From Verrucomicrobiales bacterium (GTDB lineage Bacteria > Verrucomicrobiota > Verrucomicrobiia > Verrucomicrobiales > DEV007): 64,000 nt of DNA. The translations under genes were made by a program, and so were the position numbers. Numbering within the stretch: the first letter of the stretch is position 1; the number at the start of each line of letters is the position of its first letter. The DNA lies in NCBI GenBank assembly GCA_029213005.1, contig JARGPI010000018.1:90239-154238 (forward strand). The letters run 5' to 3'. Below, piece by piece: positions 26,187-35,700 of the stretch. The notes under the pieces were generated by a model. It was not told the origin of the DNA and did no database searches. It saw only the letters and a list, made by a program, of their open reading frames with translations.

Positions 26187-26267
26187 GGTCAGGTGATGTT
26201 GCGCTCCCTTCATCATGTGATAGTCGAATCTTGACGGCGGTAGCAAAATTCCGTCATCGTATCGGCC

Positions 26268-27182
26268 ATGAAAATAACGATTTTTTCGCTTTTGTGTCTT
26301 CTGAATCTGATTCCGGTTGTGGCTCAGGAGAAAAAAGCCGCTCCACCGGTATTAAAACCCGACTTGGCTGACGTGCCCTATGATGAGCACAAGATGACGG
26401 TGATCGATTTCTGGAAAGCCGAAGGCGACGGGCCCCGTCCGCTTCATGTCTACATCCATGGCGGAGGCTGGGTTGGAGGCGACAAAAAGTCAGGTTGGAA
26501 GGATGCCCGCTACTTTGTGGACAAGGGCATATCCTATGCTGCGGTTAACTATCGACTCAGCGGTGAAGCGCCTTTGCCGGCTCCGGTTCACGACGCAGCT
26601 CGTGCGATTCAATTCATCCGGTCGAAGGCTGATGAATGGAATATTCGGAAAGATAAAATTGTATTGTCAGGCGGCAGTGCCGGGGCCTGCACCTCGATGT
26701 GGATTCTCTGCCATGATGATCTCGCCGATCCGGAATCAGACGACCCCGTTAAGCGTGAGTCAACCCGGGTGCAGGGCGCAGCGGTCAATGGAGGGCAAAC
26801 CTCGATCGATCCCAAACAAATTGAGCCGTGGCTGGGGCCGATGGTTCTTCAGCACCGGATGATCAATATGGCCGTCGGTGAGAAAACGATTGAAGGCGCT
26901 CTCGAGAATTACGAAAAACATGCTGAGTTATATCGGGAATTTTCGGCTTACAACCACGTCAGTAAAGATGATCCACCACTGCTGATGACCTATGGAAATA
27001 ATATGAAGTTACCATCGGAAAATGCGGGTCACGGCATTCATCACCCGGTTTATGGAGTGAAAATGAAAGAGAAATGTGACGAGCTTGGTATGGAATGCCA
27101 CCTCCTAATTTCCTTGGTGTCCAGCTCGGAAAAATATAGTTCCAGGAACGACTTTATACTGAAAATACTTCTCGGAGAATAG
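26268..27182 (+). CDS. Secreted alpha/beta-hydrolase, BD-FAE/carboxylesterase-like
   Basis: A 304-residue exported esterase with signal peptide MKITIFSLLCLLNLIPVVAQ. The oxyanion motif HVYIHGGGWVGGDKK and the nucleophile elbow LSGGSAGAC (catalytic Ser) are clear. It resembles bacterial feruloyl/acetyl esterases that remove acyl groups from plant or algal polysaccharides. The catalytic Asp and His are not obvious in the last 60 residues, and the C-terminus (HLLISLVSSSEKYSS...) is short of the usual His-containing end; the likeliest His is in GHGIHHP. Activity is therefore less certain than the fold. It converges on the gdx gene with a 5-base gap. Confidence 0.8.
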   Translation: MKITIFSLLCLLNLIPVVAQEKKAAPPVLKPDLADVPYDEHKMTVIDFWKAEGDGPRPLHVYIHGGGWVGGDKKSGWKDARYFVDKGISYAAVNYRLSGEAPLPAPVHDAARAIQFIRSKADEWNIRKDKIVLSGGSAGACTSMWILCHDDLADPESDDPVKRESTRVQGAAVNGGQTSIDPKQIEPWLGPMVLQHRMINMAVGEKTIEGALENYEKHAELYREFSAYNHVSKDDPPLLMTYGNNMKLPSENAGHGIHHPVYGVKMKEKCDELGMECHLLISLVSSSEKYSSRNDFILKILLGE

Positions 27183-27187
27183 GTAGG

Positions 27188-27502
27188 TTAGGCCGAAATT
27201 TTCAAGCCGACAACGCCGAGCAGGATCAGGGAGATGCTAATCAGTCTCCCCGGATTAGCAGGTTCTCCAAGAAGGACGATTCCGAGGATGACTGTGCCGA
27301 TAGAACCAATCCCGACCCAGACGCTGTAAGCCGTTCCGAGTGGGAGGGTTTTCATCGCAACACCCAGTAGCCAGACGCTGATGGTCATGGCCAGTATCGT
27401 GCCCAGGGTGGGCCACAGCTTCGTGAATCCGTCAGTATACTTTAATCCGACCGCCCAGCCCACTTCGCATAAGCCGGCCGCAATGAGGATAATCCAGGCC
27501 AT
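27188..27502 (-). CDS. gdx: SMR-family guanidinium exporter (Gdx/SugE)
   Basis: A 104-residue four-helix small multidrug resistance protein. It has the essential membrane Glu at position 13 (AGLCEVGWAVGLKYTDGF) and the subfamily-specific WAVGLKYT and GTAYSVWVGIGSIG segments that match E. coli SugE/Gdx almost residue for residue. Gdx proteins exchange guanidinium for protons as antiparallel dimers in the inner membrane. The assignment to Gdx rather than a general drug exporter is strengthened by the two ACGA-loop hairpins between nnrS and this gene. It lies downstream of nnrS on the same strand. Confidence 0.92.
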   Translation of the reverse strand: MAWIILIAAGLCEVGWAVGLKYTDGFTKLWPTLGTILAMTISVWLLGVAMKTLPLGTAYSVWVGIGSIGTVILGIVLLGEPANPGRLISISLILLGVVGLKISA

Positions 27503-27519
27503 AGTATCGTAAATCGTAT

Positions 27520-27564
27520 GGGGTCGTCCCCGAATATCTGAGGTTTAAGATGAAGGGTCGTCCC
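27520..27564 (-). promoter_or_regulatory. Guanidine-II (mini-ykkC) riboswitch
   Basis: On the minus strand, two hairpins with the loop ACGA occur in tandem: GGG-ACGA-CCC (27564-27555), a 23-base linker, and GGGG-ACGA-CCCC (27531-27520). Paired stems with ACGR loops are the definition of the mini-ykkC/guanidine-II class, in which the loops dimerise on guanidinium. The second hairpin ends 17 bases before the gdx ATG, close enough to govern ribosome access. A Gdx-type exporter is the classic gene controlled by this riboswitch, so sequence and context agree. Confidence 0.85.
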
Positions 27565-27594
27565 GACATTTTCGATCGATTTGCGATCAACTTT

Positions 27595-28776
27595 TTATGT
27601 GACGTTCCGGTTCCACCAGAACTTACCGACTTTAACCCAAAATATGACAGCGACAATCGCCCAAATCAGGGCGGCGTAGATATGGTGGGAAACGAGGATA
27701 GACGCCTTAAAGTCGGCGGAAGCGCGGGTCGCGGCGGCAAGGAGGATCAGTCCGATGAGCCATCGCCACAGTTTGGATTTCGACGGCTGACTTTCCAGTT
27801 GATCGCTGTGCCCCAGAGTGACCCGGTCCGCAACCAGTAGCATCGTCATGCCGAATCCCGATATGAAAAGTAGGTGAACCAGGGCGTATCCGGGGCCCGG
27901 CCAAATGCTGCGAACAAAAAATGACAGAGCTATGCTTCCGATTGCCAGCCTGAGGGCGCGGGCGCGTGTCGAGGTAATTGCTCCCTTCCAGACCGCCGGA
28001 GCCGCCATCCCCAGCCAAATCAAAACGGCGCTGAATCTAATCAAATTTCCGGTCCGAATCCAACCGGATGCCTCGATCGCAAATGAGCCGATGATTAAAG
28101 CTGCGGCAACCCAGACGCCAATCTTCCGGAGGTGGGGTTTTGCGGTAACCGCTTCCTTATCCGGCTCCTGAAAGATGCGGGCAAAAAGATACGATCCCAC
28201 CCCGAGGATCGGGAGGAGTAATAATCCCTGCCAGAGAAAGAGTTTAGTAAATAGGTAAACTTTTGGTGGCAGGCCTCCGGGCGTAATCGCCCAACTCAGG
28301 CTGATTACGAAGGCTGCGGATACCGATCCAAAGGCGAGAAGAAATCCGGGAGGAGGTAGAGATTTATCGACCCGTCCGATTAATCGGGATGCCAGGATGA
28401 TAATAAGGGTCAGTACCTGTAGTGAAAACGCGGCATCGGTATAGCGGATCTGGTTGAGTCCGCAGAGAACTTGAGTCAACAGCCAGGTCGAAACAAGGAG
28501 GATCAATTCTATTCGCTTCAATGGCTTTGCATCAAGAAAGCGGGGCCAGGCCGTGCCGAGGAATCCGGCGATAAAGGCAAAGCCGAAACCGTAAATCATG
28601 AAGCGAGGGTGCTGCAGGGGTGGTGGGAATTTCCACAGCCCGGCATAGAAAAGGGGCCAGATCAGGACTCCCATAATCGAGGCCGCCACGCCAAGGGGAA
28701 GAAAAACCCGGAAGGGCTCGGTCACCCAGAGCGATGGTCCGCGTGTTTCTTTCAGGCTTGGGTTTGACTGGTTCAT
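27595..28776 (-). CDS. nnrS: NnrS-family membrane protein
   Basis: A protein of about 393 residues with some twelve hydrophobic segments. It shows the NnrS signature at the start of the membrane part: FRVFLPLGVAASIMGVLIWP followed by HPRFMIYGFGFAFIAGFLGT and AWPRFLDA. NnrS is a haem- and copper-containing membrane protein linked to nitric-oxide stress in denitrifiers. In non-denitrifiers its role is unclear. ATG 28776 (MNQSNPSLKE) is preferred to an earlier one at 28872 that would overlap the upstream sulfatase-GH2 gene. No denitrification genes are visible nearby. Confidence 0.85.
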   Translation of the reverse strand: MNQSNPSLKETRGPSLWVTEPFRVFLPLGVAASIMGVLIWPLFYAGLWKFPPPLQHPRFMIYGFGFAFIAGFLGTAWPRFLDAKPLKRIELILLVSTWLLTQVLCGLNQIRYTDAAFSLQVLTLIIILASRLIGRVDKSLPPPGFLLAFGSVSAAFVISLSWAITPGGLPPKVYLFTKLFLWQGLLLLPILGVGSYLFARIFQEPDKEAVTAKPHLRKIGVWVAAALIIGSFAIEASGWIRTGNLIRFSAVLIWLGMAAPAVWKGAITSTRARALRLAIGSIALSFFVRSIWPGPGYALVHLLFISGFGMTMLLVADRVTLGHSDQLESQPSKSKLWRWLIGLILLAAATRASADFKASILVSHHIYAALIWAIVAVIFWVKVGKFWWNRNVT

Positions 28777-28849
28777 TTCAAGATCTAACCCGTTTCCATC
28801 GAAGTTGCCCCGCAAATTTTGCGGTATCCTTTCCGGAAGAGAGAAGGCT

Positions 28850-31800
28850 TTACTCAAAAAGTTGACCGGCAATGCTCTTCAGCTCTTCCGGATCAATTTT
28901 TTGAACTTTGCGATCATAGGTAATCAGGCCGTTAATTTCGCCCTCGACATCGGTAGTCTGAGTATAGATTCCGGCCGCGATTCCCTGTTTCTTCAGTTCA
29001 GCCAGTTTTTCTATGGAGGTTCGGTAACGCTCCAGCCATTCGTTTTTATCTTTAGGGAGCCCGCCATATCCCCAGTTGCGGGCGCCGGGTGCCCAGACGT
29101 GGCCGTCCACCGGAAAGCCATGGCCCCCGAATTCACCCATGACTTTGATATAGCCGTCAAAGCGACCGTTATCCTGATCAAATGGAAACTCGGGATGAGG
29201 GTATTTGTGAGCATCGACGATGTGACCTGCGGGAAAAAAGTTTCCTCCGCTGGCAATATTGACCTGTCGGGTCGGATCATATTTCACAGTCCACTGCCCG
29301 GTCTCCACGGTCTGATGCTGTCCCCAGCGCTCGTTAAAAGGAACCCACTGCACGATCGATGGATGGTTGTGAAGGGTATCGATCATTAGCTTCAGCTCCG
29401 CCATAAATTGCGCGTGAGCGGCTTCCGGCCAGGTTACCGTAGGTGGGTCGGGAAGAAGGCGGGTCCATTCCGGGTTGTCGGCCATGGCGCTGACCTGGTC
29501 CTGCCAGACTAACATGCCCATTTTGTCGCAATGGTAGTAGTAGCGCCTCGGCTCCACTTTGATGTGTTTCCGGATCGTATTAAACCCGGCGTTTTTCAGA
29601 AATTCAATATCTGATACCATCGCAGCTTCACTGGGTGGTGTGAGTAAACCATCCGGCCACCAGCCCTGGTCCAAAGTCCCCCAGTGAAAAATCGGTTTGC
29701 CGTTTAACGTGAAGCGGAGATGGCCATTCTCGTCCTTTCTGATTCCCGTCTCCCTAATGCCGAAGTAAGAGGTGACAAGGTCCTCGCCTACCTGAACTTT
29801 CAGGTCATAAAGTGTAGGGCTTTCCGGGGACCACAACTGAGGGTCGACGATTTTGAAGGAACCCTCATGGTTGTTTTTAAAAACCGTTTTTCCATTAAGA
29901 GAAACTTCGATCGATGGCTTAACATCAGTATCGGCCGAAGTCGAAATGCCGATTTCACCGGTGCCATCGATTTGAGTCGTGATTTTCAGGCCGGTGATAT
30001 AGGTTTCCGGGACTTCCTCCAGCCACACCGTTTGCCAGATCCCTGACACCGGAGTATACCAAATGCCTTTGGGATTGAGGCGTTGTTTGCCGTGAAGTTG
30101 ATACTTCGAGTCTGTGGCATCGGTGACGCGAAGGGTGACGATGTTGCTGCCGTCTTTCAGGGCATCGGTCACGTCGAATGAGAACGGAAGGTTGCCTCCG
30201 ATGTTCGTGCCGATTTTAATACCATTGACCCAGACCTGAGTTTCGTAATCCACGGCTTCAAAGTTGAGGAGGTGACGTTTGCCTCCCTTTTTGATTGTGA
30301 CTTCGCGCTGATACCATAGGGCATCGTCGGGAGAGAATCGTTTTTCGACGCCGGATAGAGGGGCTTCTATCGCGAAGGGCACCAGAATTTTGCCATCCCA
30401 TTTTTCCGGAAAATGTTGTCGTGATCCGGTTGTCACGGCGTAGTCCCAGAGGCCGTTTAAATTGGTCCAATTATCGCGGCGCAACTGAGGGCGGGGATAT
30501 TCCTGCCACACATTATCGGGTGTTACCTCATCGGCCCACGGAGTCCGCATTGTTACTTTAGGAATCACAACCTGCACCTTATGGTCGAGAATTTTTCCGT
30601 TAAACCGGTTCGGGGATTTGTATTTACCTACCGGGTCTTTGAAGTCCTGGCCGATATAGAGCCCGATGCCCGGCTGACTGCTGATCAAACCCGGTGAGGG
30701 ACCACGGGCGACCACTTTTCCATTTACTGAGAGAGTGACTTCCTTTTCATCAAGGGTCGCGCTGACCGTGGTCTTTCCTTTTACCGCTGTGTCGCCAACG
30801 AGTTCGGTCAACTTGCCTTCGTCGCGAATTGAAAAGGCCGGTTTGCCGTTGATGAAGTGGAGCGAGTATCCGTAGCGAACTCCACCGTGAGCGATGACCG
30901 CTCCGTGTGGTTTGGGATTGCGGATGGTAGCGGTTACGGTGAATGCCTGCCCCCTCACTCCGGGTGGATCCGGCACAGGGCCGGTTTCGGTTTTCAGTCG
31001 TTTGGGGTAGACTCCGGAGCGATCAGCCCAGACTTGCCATTTTTCCGCCAGTTCCTTTACTTTGTCAGGATGCGTTGCGGCCAGATTGTTGGTTTCGGTG
31101 CGATCGGTGACCATATCGTAAAGCTCCCACTTTGATGCGTCCACTCCGGAGTCGGCTGCGACTCCCCGGCCGACCAGCTTCCATTGCCCGTCGCGCACAA
31201 AGGCGTTGTTTTCGTGCTCCACAAATATCGGGTTTTCCCGTCCCAGCGGTTTCTCTCCAAACGCAGGGCGCAGCGAGACTCCCTCAAGTTCCGGGATCGG
31301 GTTTCCGTGGAACTTCCCGGGGTATTGGGCTCCTGCTACATCAAGAATCGTCGGCATCACATCGATCAACTGGGCGGGATCGCTATACCAATCCGATTTG
31401 GCGTCGATTGCCGCAGGCCAGTGGATGAAGAAAGGGGTCGCGGTGCCGCCTTCGTGGGCGAAATGTTTATATAAACGAAACGGGGTGTTGCCGGCGTTTG
31501 CCCAGGCTTCACCATAGCTGTTTGATTCGTTGAGGTTTCGCTTTTCGATATCATAAAACTCACCCCGGCCCAGCATGCCGCCTTCCTGACAAGCGCCGTT
31601 GTCGGAAAGAAATAGAATCAGGGTATTGTCGAAGGTACCGGTTTCTTTCAGCGAGGCGACCAGCTTTCCGATGTTTTGATCGACCCGGTCAACCATCGCG
31701 GCGTAGACCGCCATTTTGAGGTCCATTTCGTCCTGCTTTTTCTCATCGAGAGAGTCCCACGCGGGAATCCCAGGGGTGGGGGGTGATAGCTCCAATTTTT

Positions 31801-32593
31801 CGTCAATCAAGCCGAGTTCGATTTGTCGTTTGTGGCGGGATTCGCGGAGTTTTTCCCAGCCGCTTTTGTATTTGCCGCGATACTTTGCAATATCATCTTC
31901 GAAGGCCTGCAGCGGCCAGTGAGGAGCGGTGTAAGCCAAATAGAGAAAATAGGGCTTTTCCTTATCTTCCGTCAGGTGGTGATTGATGAAGTCGACGGCG
32001 TGATCGGTAAAGGCATCGGTGGTATAGAAAGCTTCATCAGTGGTGCTGGCGGGTTCGGCTACCGGTTCGTTTCCCGAGGTCATTCCTCTGACTTCGGTGG
32101 GATGGAAGAACCGGGTCGCACCGGGAATGCAGCCATAGTATTTTTCGAATCCCCGCTGGAGGGGCCACATATCTTTGTCGCTGTGACCGAGGTGCCATTT
32201 CCCGGTCATGAGGGTGGCGTAACCGCTTTCTTTCAGGACTTCGGCGACGGTGACACACTGCCGGTTGAGGAATCCCCGGTAGCCCGGTACTCCGTGGTCG
32301 TGCCCTTTTGAGTTGGGCGGATTCGTCATGTGGCCGATTCCGGTCTGATGAGGATGAAGCCCTGTCATGAGCGTGGCCCGGGTTGGGCAGCAACGTCCTG
32401 AATTATAGAACTGGGAAAAGCGGACTCCTCCATGAGCGAGGGCATCGAGATTTGGGGTATCGATTTCGCCGCCCTGATAGCCGAGATCGGAGAACCCCAT
32501 GTCGTCGACCATAATGAGAATGATATTGGGCCGTTCCGCTGAGAGAGCAGTCAGCGAGAACAGAGTGAGTAGGAATGCGACAAGAGGCTTCAT
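28850..32593 (-). CDS. Secreted sulfatase-LamG-GH2 fusion enzyme
   Basis: A 1,247-residue secreted enzyme from ATG 32593, which opens a signal peptide (MKPLVAFLLTLFSLTALSA). Residues ~20-525 are a family S1 formylglycine sulfatase with the maturation motif CCPTR (Cys68 becomes formylglycine), GKWHLGH and LFLSDNGA. Residues ~548-680 are a LamG-like beta-sandwich (GYSLHFINGKPAFSIRDEG). Residues ~690-1247 are a complete GH2 hydrolase with sugar-binding, Ig-like and TIM-barrel parts; the acid/base Glu is E1088 (PFNERWGQ) and the nucleophile is E1154 (VMGEFGGHG). One protein can therefore remove sulfate and cleave a beta-linked sugar such as galactose or uronate. It is in tandem with the sulfatase-GH43 gene, 110 bp apart. 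Confidence 0.9.
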   Translation of the reverse strand: MKPLVAFLLTLFSLTALSAERPNIILIMVDDMGFSDLGYQGGEIDTPNLDALAHGGVRFSQFYNSGRCCPTRATLMTGLHPHQTGIGHMTNPPNSKGHDHGVPGYRGFLNRQCVTVAEVLKESGYATLMTGKWHLGHSDKDMWPLQRGFEKYYGCIPGATRFFHPTEVRGMTSGNEPVAEPASTTDEAFYTTDAFTDHAVDFINHHLTEDKEKPYFLYLAYTAPHWPLQAFEDDIAKYRGKYKSGWEKLRESRHKRQIELGLIDEKLELSPPTPGIPAWDSLDEKKQDEMDLKMAVYAAMVDRVDQNIGKLVASLKETGTFDNTLILFLSDNGACQEGGMLGRGEFYDIEKRNLNESNSYGEAWANAGNTPFRLYKHFAHEGGTATPFFIHWPAAIDAKSDWYSDPAQLIDVMPTILDVAGAQYPGKFHGNPIPELEGVSLRPAFGEKPLGRENPIFVEHENNAFVRDGQWKLVGRGVAADSGVDASKWELYDMVTDRTETNNLAATHPDKVKELAEKWQVWADRSGVYPKRLKTETGPVPDPPGVRGQAFTVTATIRNPKPHGAVIAHGGVRYGYSLHFINGKPAFSIRDEGKLTELVGDTAVKGKTTVSATLDEKEVTLSVNGKVVARGPSPGLISSQPGIGLYIGQDFKDPVGKYKSPNRFNGKILDHKVQVVIPKVTMRTPWADEVTPDNVWQEYPRPQLRRDNWTNLNGLWDYAVTTGSRQHFPEKWDGKILVPFAIEAPLSGVEKRFSPDDALWYQREVTIKKGGKRHLLNFEAVDYETQVWVNGIKIGTNIGGNLPFSFDVTDALKDGSNIVTLRVTDATDSKYQLHGKQRLNPKGIWYTPVSGIWQTVWLEEVPETYITGLKITTQIDGTGEIGISTSADTDVKPSIEVSLNGKTVFKNNHEGSFKIVDPQLWSPESPTLYDLKVQVGEDLVTSYFGIRETGIRKDENGHLRFTLNGKPIFHWGTLDQGWWPDGLLTPPSEAAMVSDIEFLKNAGFNTIRKHIKVEPRRYYYHCDKMGMLVWQDQVSAMADNPEWTRLLPDPPTVTWPEAAHAQFMAELKLMIDTLHNHPSIVQWVPFNERWGQHQTVETGQWTVKYDPTRQVNIASGGNFFPAGHIVDAHKYPHPEFPFDQDNGRFDGYIKVMGEFGGHGFPVDGHVWAPGARNWGYGGLPKDKNEWLERYRTSIEKLAELKKQGIAAGIYTQTTDVEGEINGLITYDRKVQKIDPEELKSIAGQLFE

Positions 32594-32703
32594 AAGAATT
32601 AAAGCGATCTTATCACACTTCCCGGGCAATGATTGTCAGGGGAGGTGCGATATTTGTATTATTACGACAAAAGCACGATACGGGATCGTGGCGGAATTGC
32701 CGA

Positions 32704-35700
32704 TTATCGCTCAAAGGACTGAGCTTCGTCAGGACCGGGAGTGGCGTAGGCGGGATCTTTGGCCCGAATATAGAGTTCGCCGTTTTCCAGTGTTTTGACT
32801 TCGAGGGGGACGATCGTGGTACCTCGTTGATTAATCGTTTGAGCGGTATCTCTCAAATCGCGATTCCTGATTCCATCGGAGGGAAGGGGCGGAACGTTGG
32901 CGTTATAGAAGGCGGTGCACCACCAGCGATTTTCAGCATCCTGAAAGGGCGTGCCGTGGCCCAGAAATCGACCCGCAAATTTTCGCTCGCTGTAGGGGCC
33001 GGTAATGGTATCGGCGGTGGCGTAGTATAGATTGTAGCTACCTTTTCTCATTTCGCCGGTCGACCAACCGGTGCCGAACAATACATATTTCCCTTCGATT
33101 TTCATAATAAGGCAACCTTCGTGGCCCATTTTTGCGGTTTCACCGCCAGGTTGTATATCGACGGGATCAGAGGCGAATCCGGAAAAGTCCGGTTTCAATG
33201 GAGCGACCCGGGTGGCGCCCCAAACCATCCACCAGATCCCGTCATCATTCTGGAAAAGCGAGGGGTCGTGTCGTTTTTGGATTTGAGCGCCGAGTGGATT
33301 GCTCCAGGGTCCGGCGACTTCGGCGCCAGCGGACAGGGAGAGGTTCGCACCGGCTACGGGCGATGGGCTGGTGTGGACCAGGGCCCAGCGTTTTATCTGA
33401 TCGATCCAGTGCAACTCCGGTGCCCAGAGAAACCAGTGCTTTTTCGGGGTGCTTTCGAATTCCCCGGGACGTTCCTGATACCAAATTCCATCGGTTAATG
33501 AATAGGGGGCATCCAGCGGCTCCCAATCGGTAAAGTCCCGACTTCTCCATACCCGGGCCTGATATCCTACTATGGATTCGTCACCGAGACCGGTGTTGTA
33601 GGGATCGGAGCTTTCGCGTGGATCTCCCTCGAGAGGGGTGGTTCCGGTGAGGTAGAGCCAGTCATCGGGCCCTTTGATGATGTAGGGATCGCGAATCCAT
33701 CCTTCTTTGACGAAGAGGGCTCTATCGTGCGACGCAAACCCTTTTCGAATGGCCTGGGGTGACATTGGGTTGGCAATAGCGGGCGGTTTTCCTCCGGCTT
33801 TGATCCGGGTGTTCACGACCATGCCGCGAAATGGATTGGGTGATTCGTAATCGCCGGCAGCACTGAGGATATCGAGCCCTACGGAAAGGCCGTCCTTCGG
33901 TTGGTTCGGGATGAGACCGGGAGATTTTTTCCGGGTGGGTTTACCTTGATTGACAGTAAGTGATATAAACGAGTCGGTGAGGCGGGCATCGATACGGATT
34001 CGGCCTTTTACGGCGATCGGCCACATCAACCGGGTGACCTTTCCCTTTACCCGGACGTCGAAGACGGGCTTTCCCTCGATAAAATGAATGGCGTAGCCAT
34101 GCTGGCTGCCGCCTTGAGCCAATACCACTCCGTGAGGTTTGGGAGATTTGACTTCGGCGTGAATCTCTATTTCCTCATTGGTGATTTCCGGAGCGTAGGA
34201 GGCTACCGGATTTTCAGCGTTTTTTTTTGCGTTGCGCCGGTGGTTGATGGCTTCGGGGTAGGTATTGAGGATTTTTCTTAACTCCGCGACCACCTCCGCC
34301 TTTTCGTTAGCGAGATTTTTGGTTTCGTTAGGATTAGTTTCGTAATCGTATAGTTCCAGCTCGGCGCTTTCGGCCGAAGCGCCCGGATTTTTCCATTCGA
34401 CCAGTCGGTAGCGTTCCGTCCGGATGGCCCGGCCCAACGTTTTCTTCGGGTATGCGTGAAAAGCATGGTTCCGGACCCGTTTGGCGGCATCGCTTAAAAC
34501 TGGTGCGAGGCTCACACCGTCAATTGGTTGGGTGACGGATTTTTCCGTTGGTTGCGGTAGTCCGGCCAGCTCGGCGAGGGTGGGAAAAACATCGACGCTT
34601 TCGGCGAGTTGACGGGTAACTGCTCCGGGAGTGACGCCCGGGCCGGCGAAAATGAGGGGGATGCGGTTGGCCTGCTCGTAGTTGGTATGTTTCGTCCAGA
34701 TCCCGAGGTCACCGAGGTGAAATCCATGGTCTCCCCATAGCACGACGATGGTATTTTCGGCCAGTCCCATCGTTTTGAGACCGTCGAGAATCTTACCGAT
34801 TTGGGCATCGGCAAAGGTAGTGGAGGCATAGTAACCATGGATCAGTTCCAGGGCGAGTTCGTGGGAGATTTGTTCCGGGCTTCCTTTGTCGGGAACGGGG
34901 GAATAGTTCCGGATTTCCCCGCCGCGTTTTCCGGCGACGTCGGGAGCGCCTGCGGGAAGGTCGGTATTTCCGGCGAGACTAAAATCTTCCTTTTGATAGA
35001 GATCCCAGTATTTTTTTGGAGCGGAAAAGGGGAGGTGAGGCCGGGCAAAACCGGCGGCGATAAAGAAAGGTTCGTCCCGCTCTTTAGCGGCGGCGAGTCG
35101 GCGCAGGGTTTCTGCAGCAACCCGACCGTCGGCGTAGGCTTCGTCCTCGACATCGGGCGATTCAAACGCGGCGCCGCGCGGGAGCTGATTCATTCCTCCG
35201 GGGGGCGCGGGCACGTTTTCAAACATAGCTTCCTCGCGGGTGAGCTTTCCGTCCGGCTTGCTTTCCGGGTCCACATATTCGATCACTTTCTCTTTGAAAT
35301 GAGGGATCGAGAACGAGTCGGGATCGCCGAGATTGCCATGTCCGATATGGAAAATTTTGCCTAGTGACTCCGTTCGGTAGCCGTGCTTTTCGAAGTATTG
35401 TGGAAGGGTCACGGCATCGGGAAGCGTGGCGCGCAAATCACTACCGAGTCCGTATAGTCCGGTAGTGGTGGAGTGTGCTCCGAGCATTAAAGTATAGCGT
35501 GACGGTGCGCAAACGGCCTGATTGCAGTAGGCCAGATCAAAGCGAGTCCCCCGTGCTGCGAGGGCATCGATATGGGGCGTTTTCGCGATGGGGTCGCCGT
35601 AAGATCCGAGAGCGGGTTTGAGATCATCCACCAATATCATGAGGACATTAGGTCGATCCCCGGCGCTGAGAATGCCCGCCAAAAGGCAGATCAACCCGAC

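Noticed and set aside
27595..28776. Denitrification cluster suggested by nnrS
   Set aside because: No nitrite, nitric-oxide or nitrous-oxide reductase genes are in the window; nnrS alone does not show denitrification.
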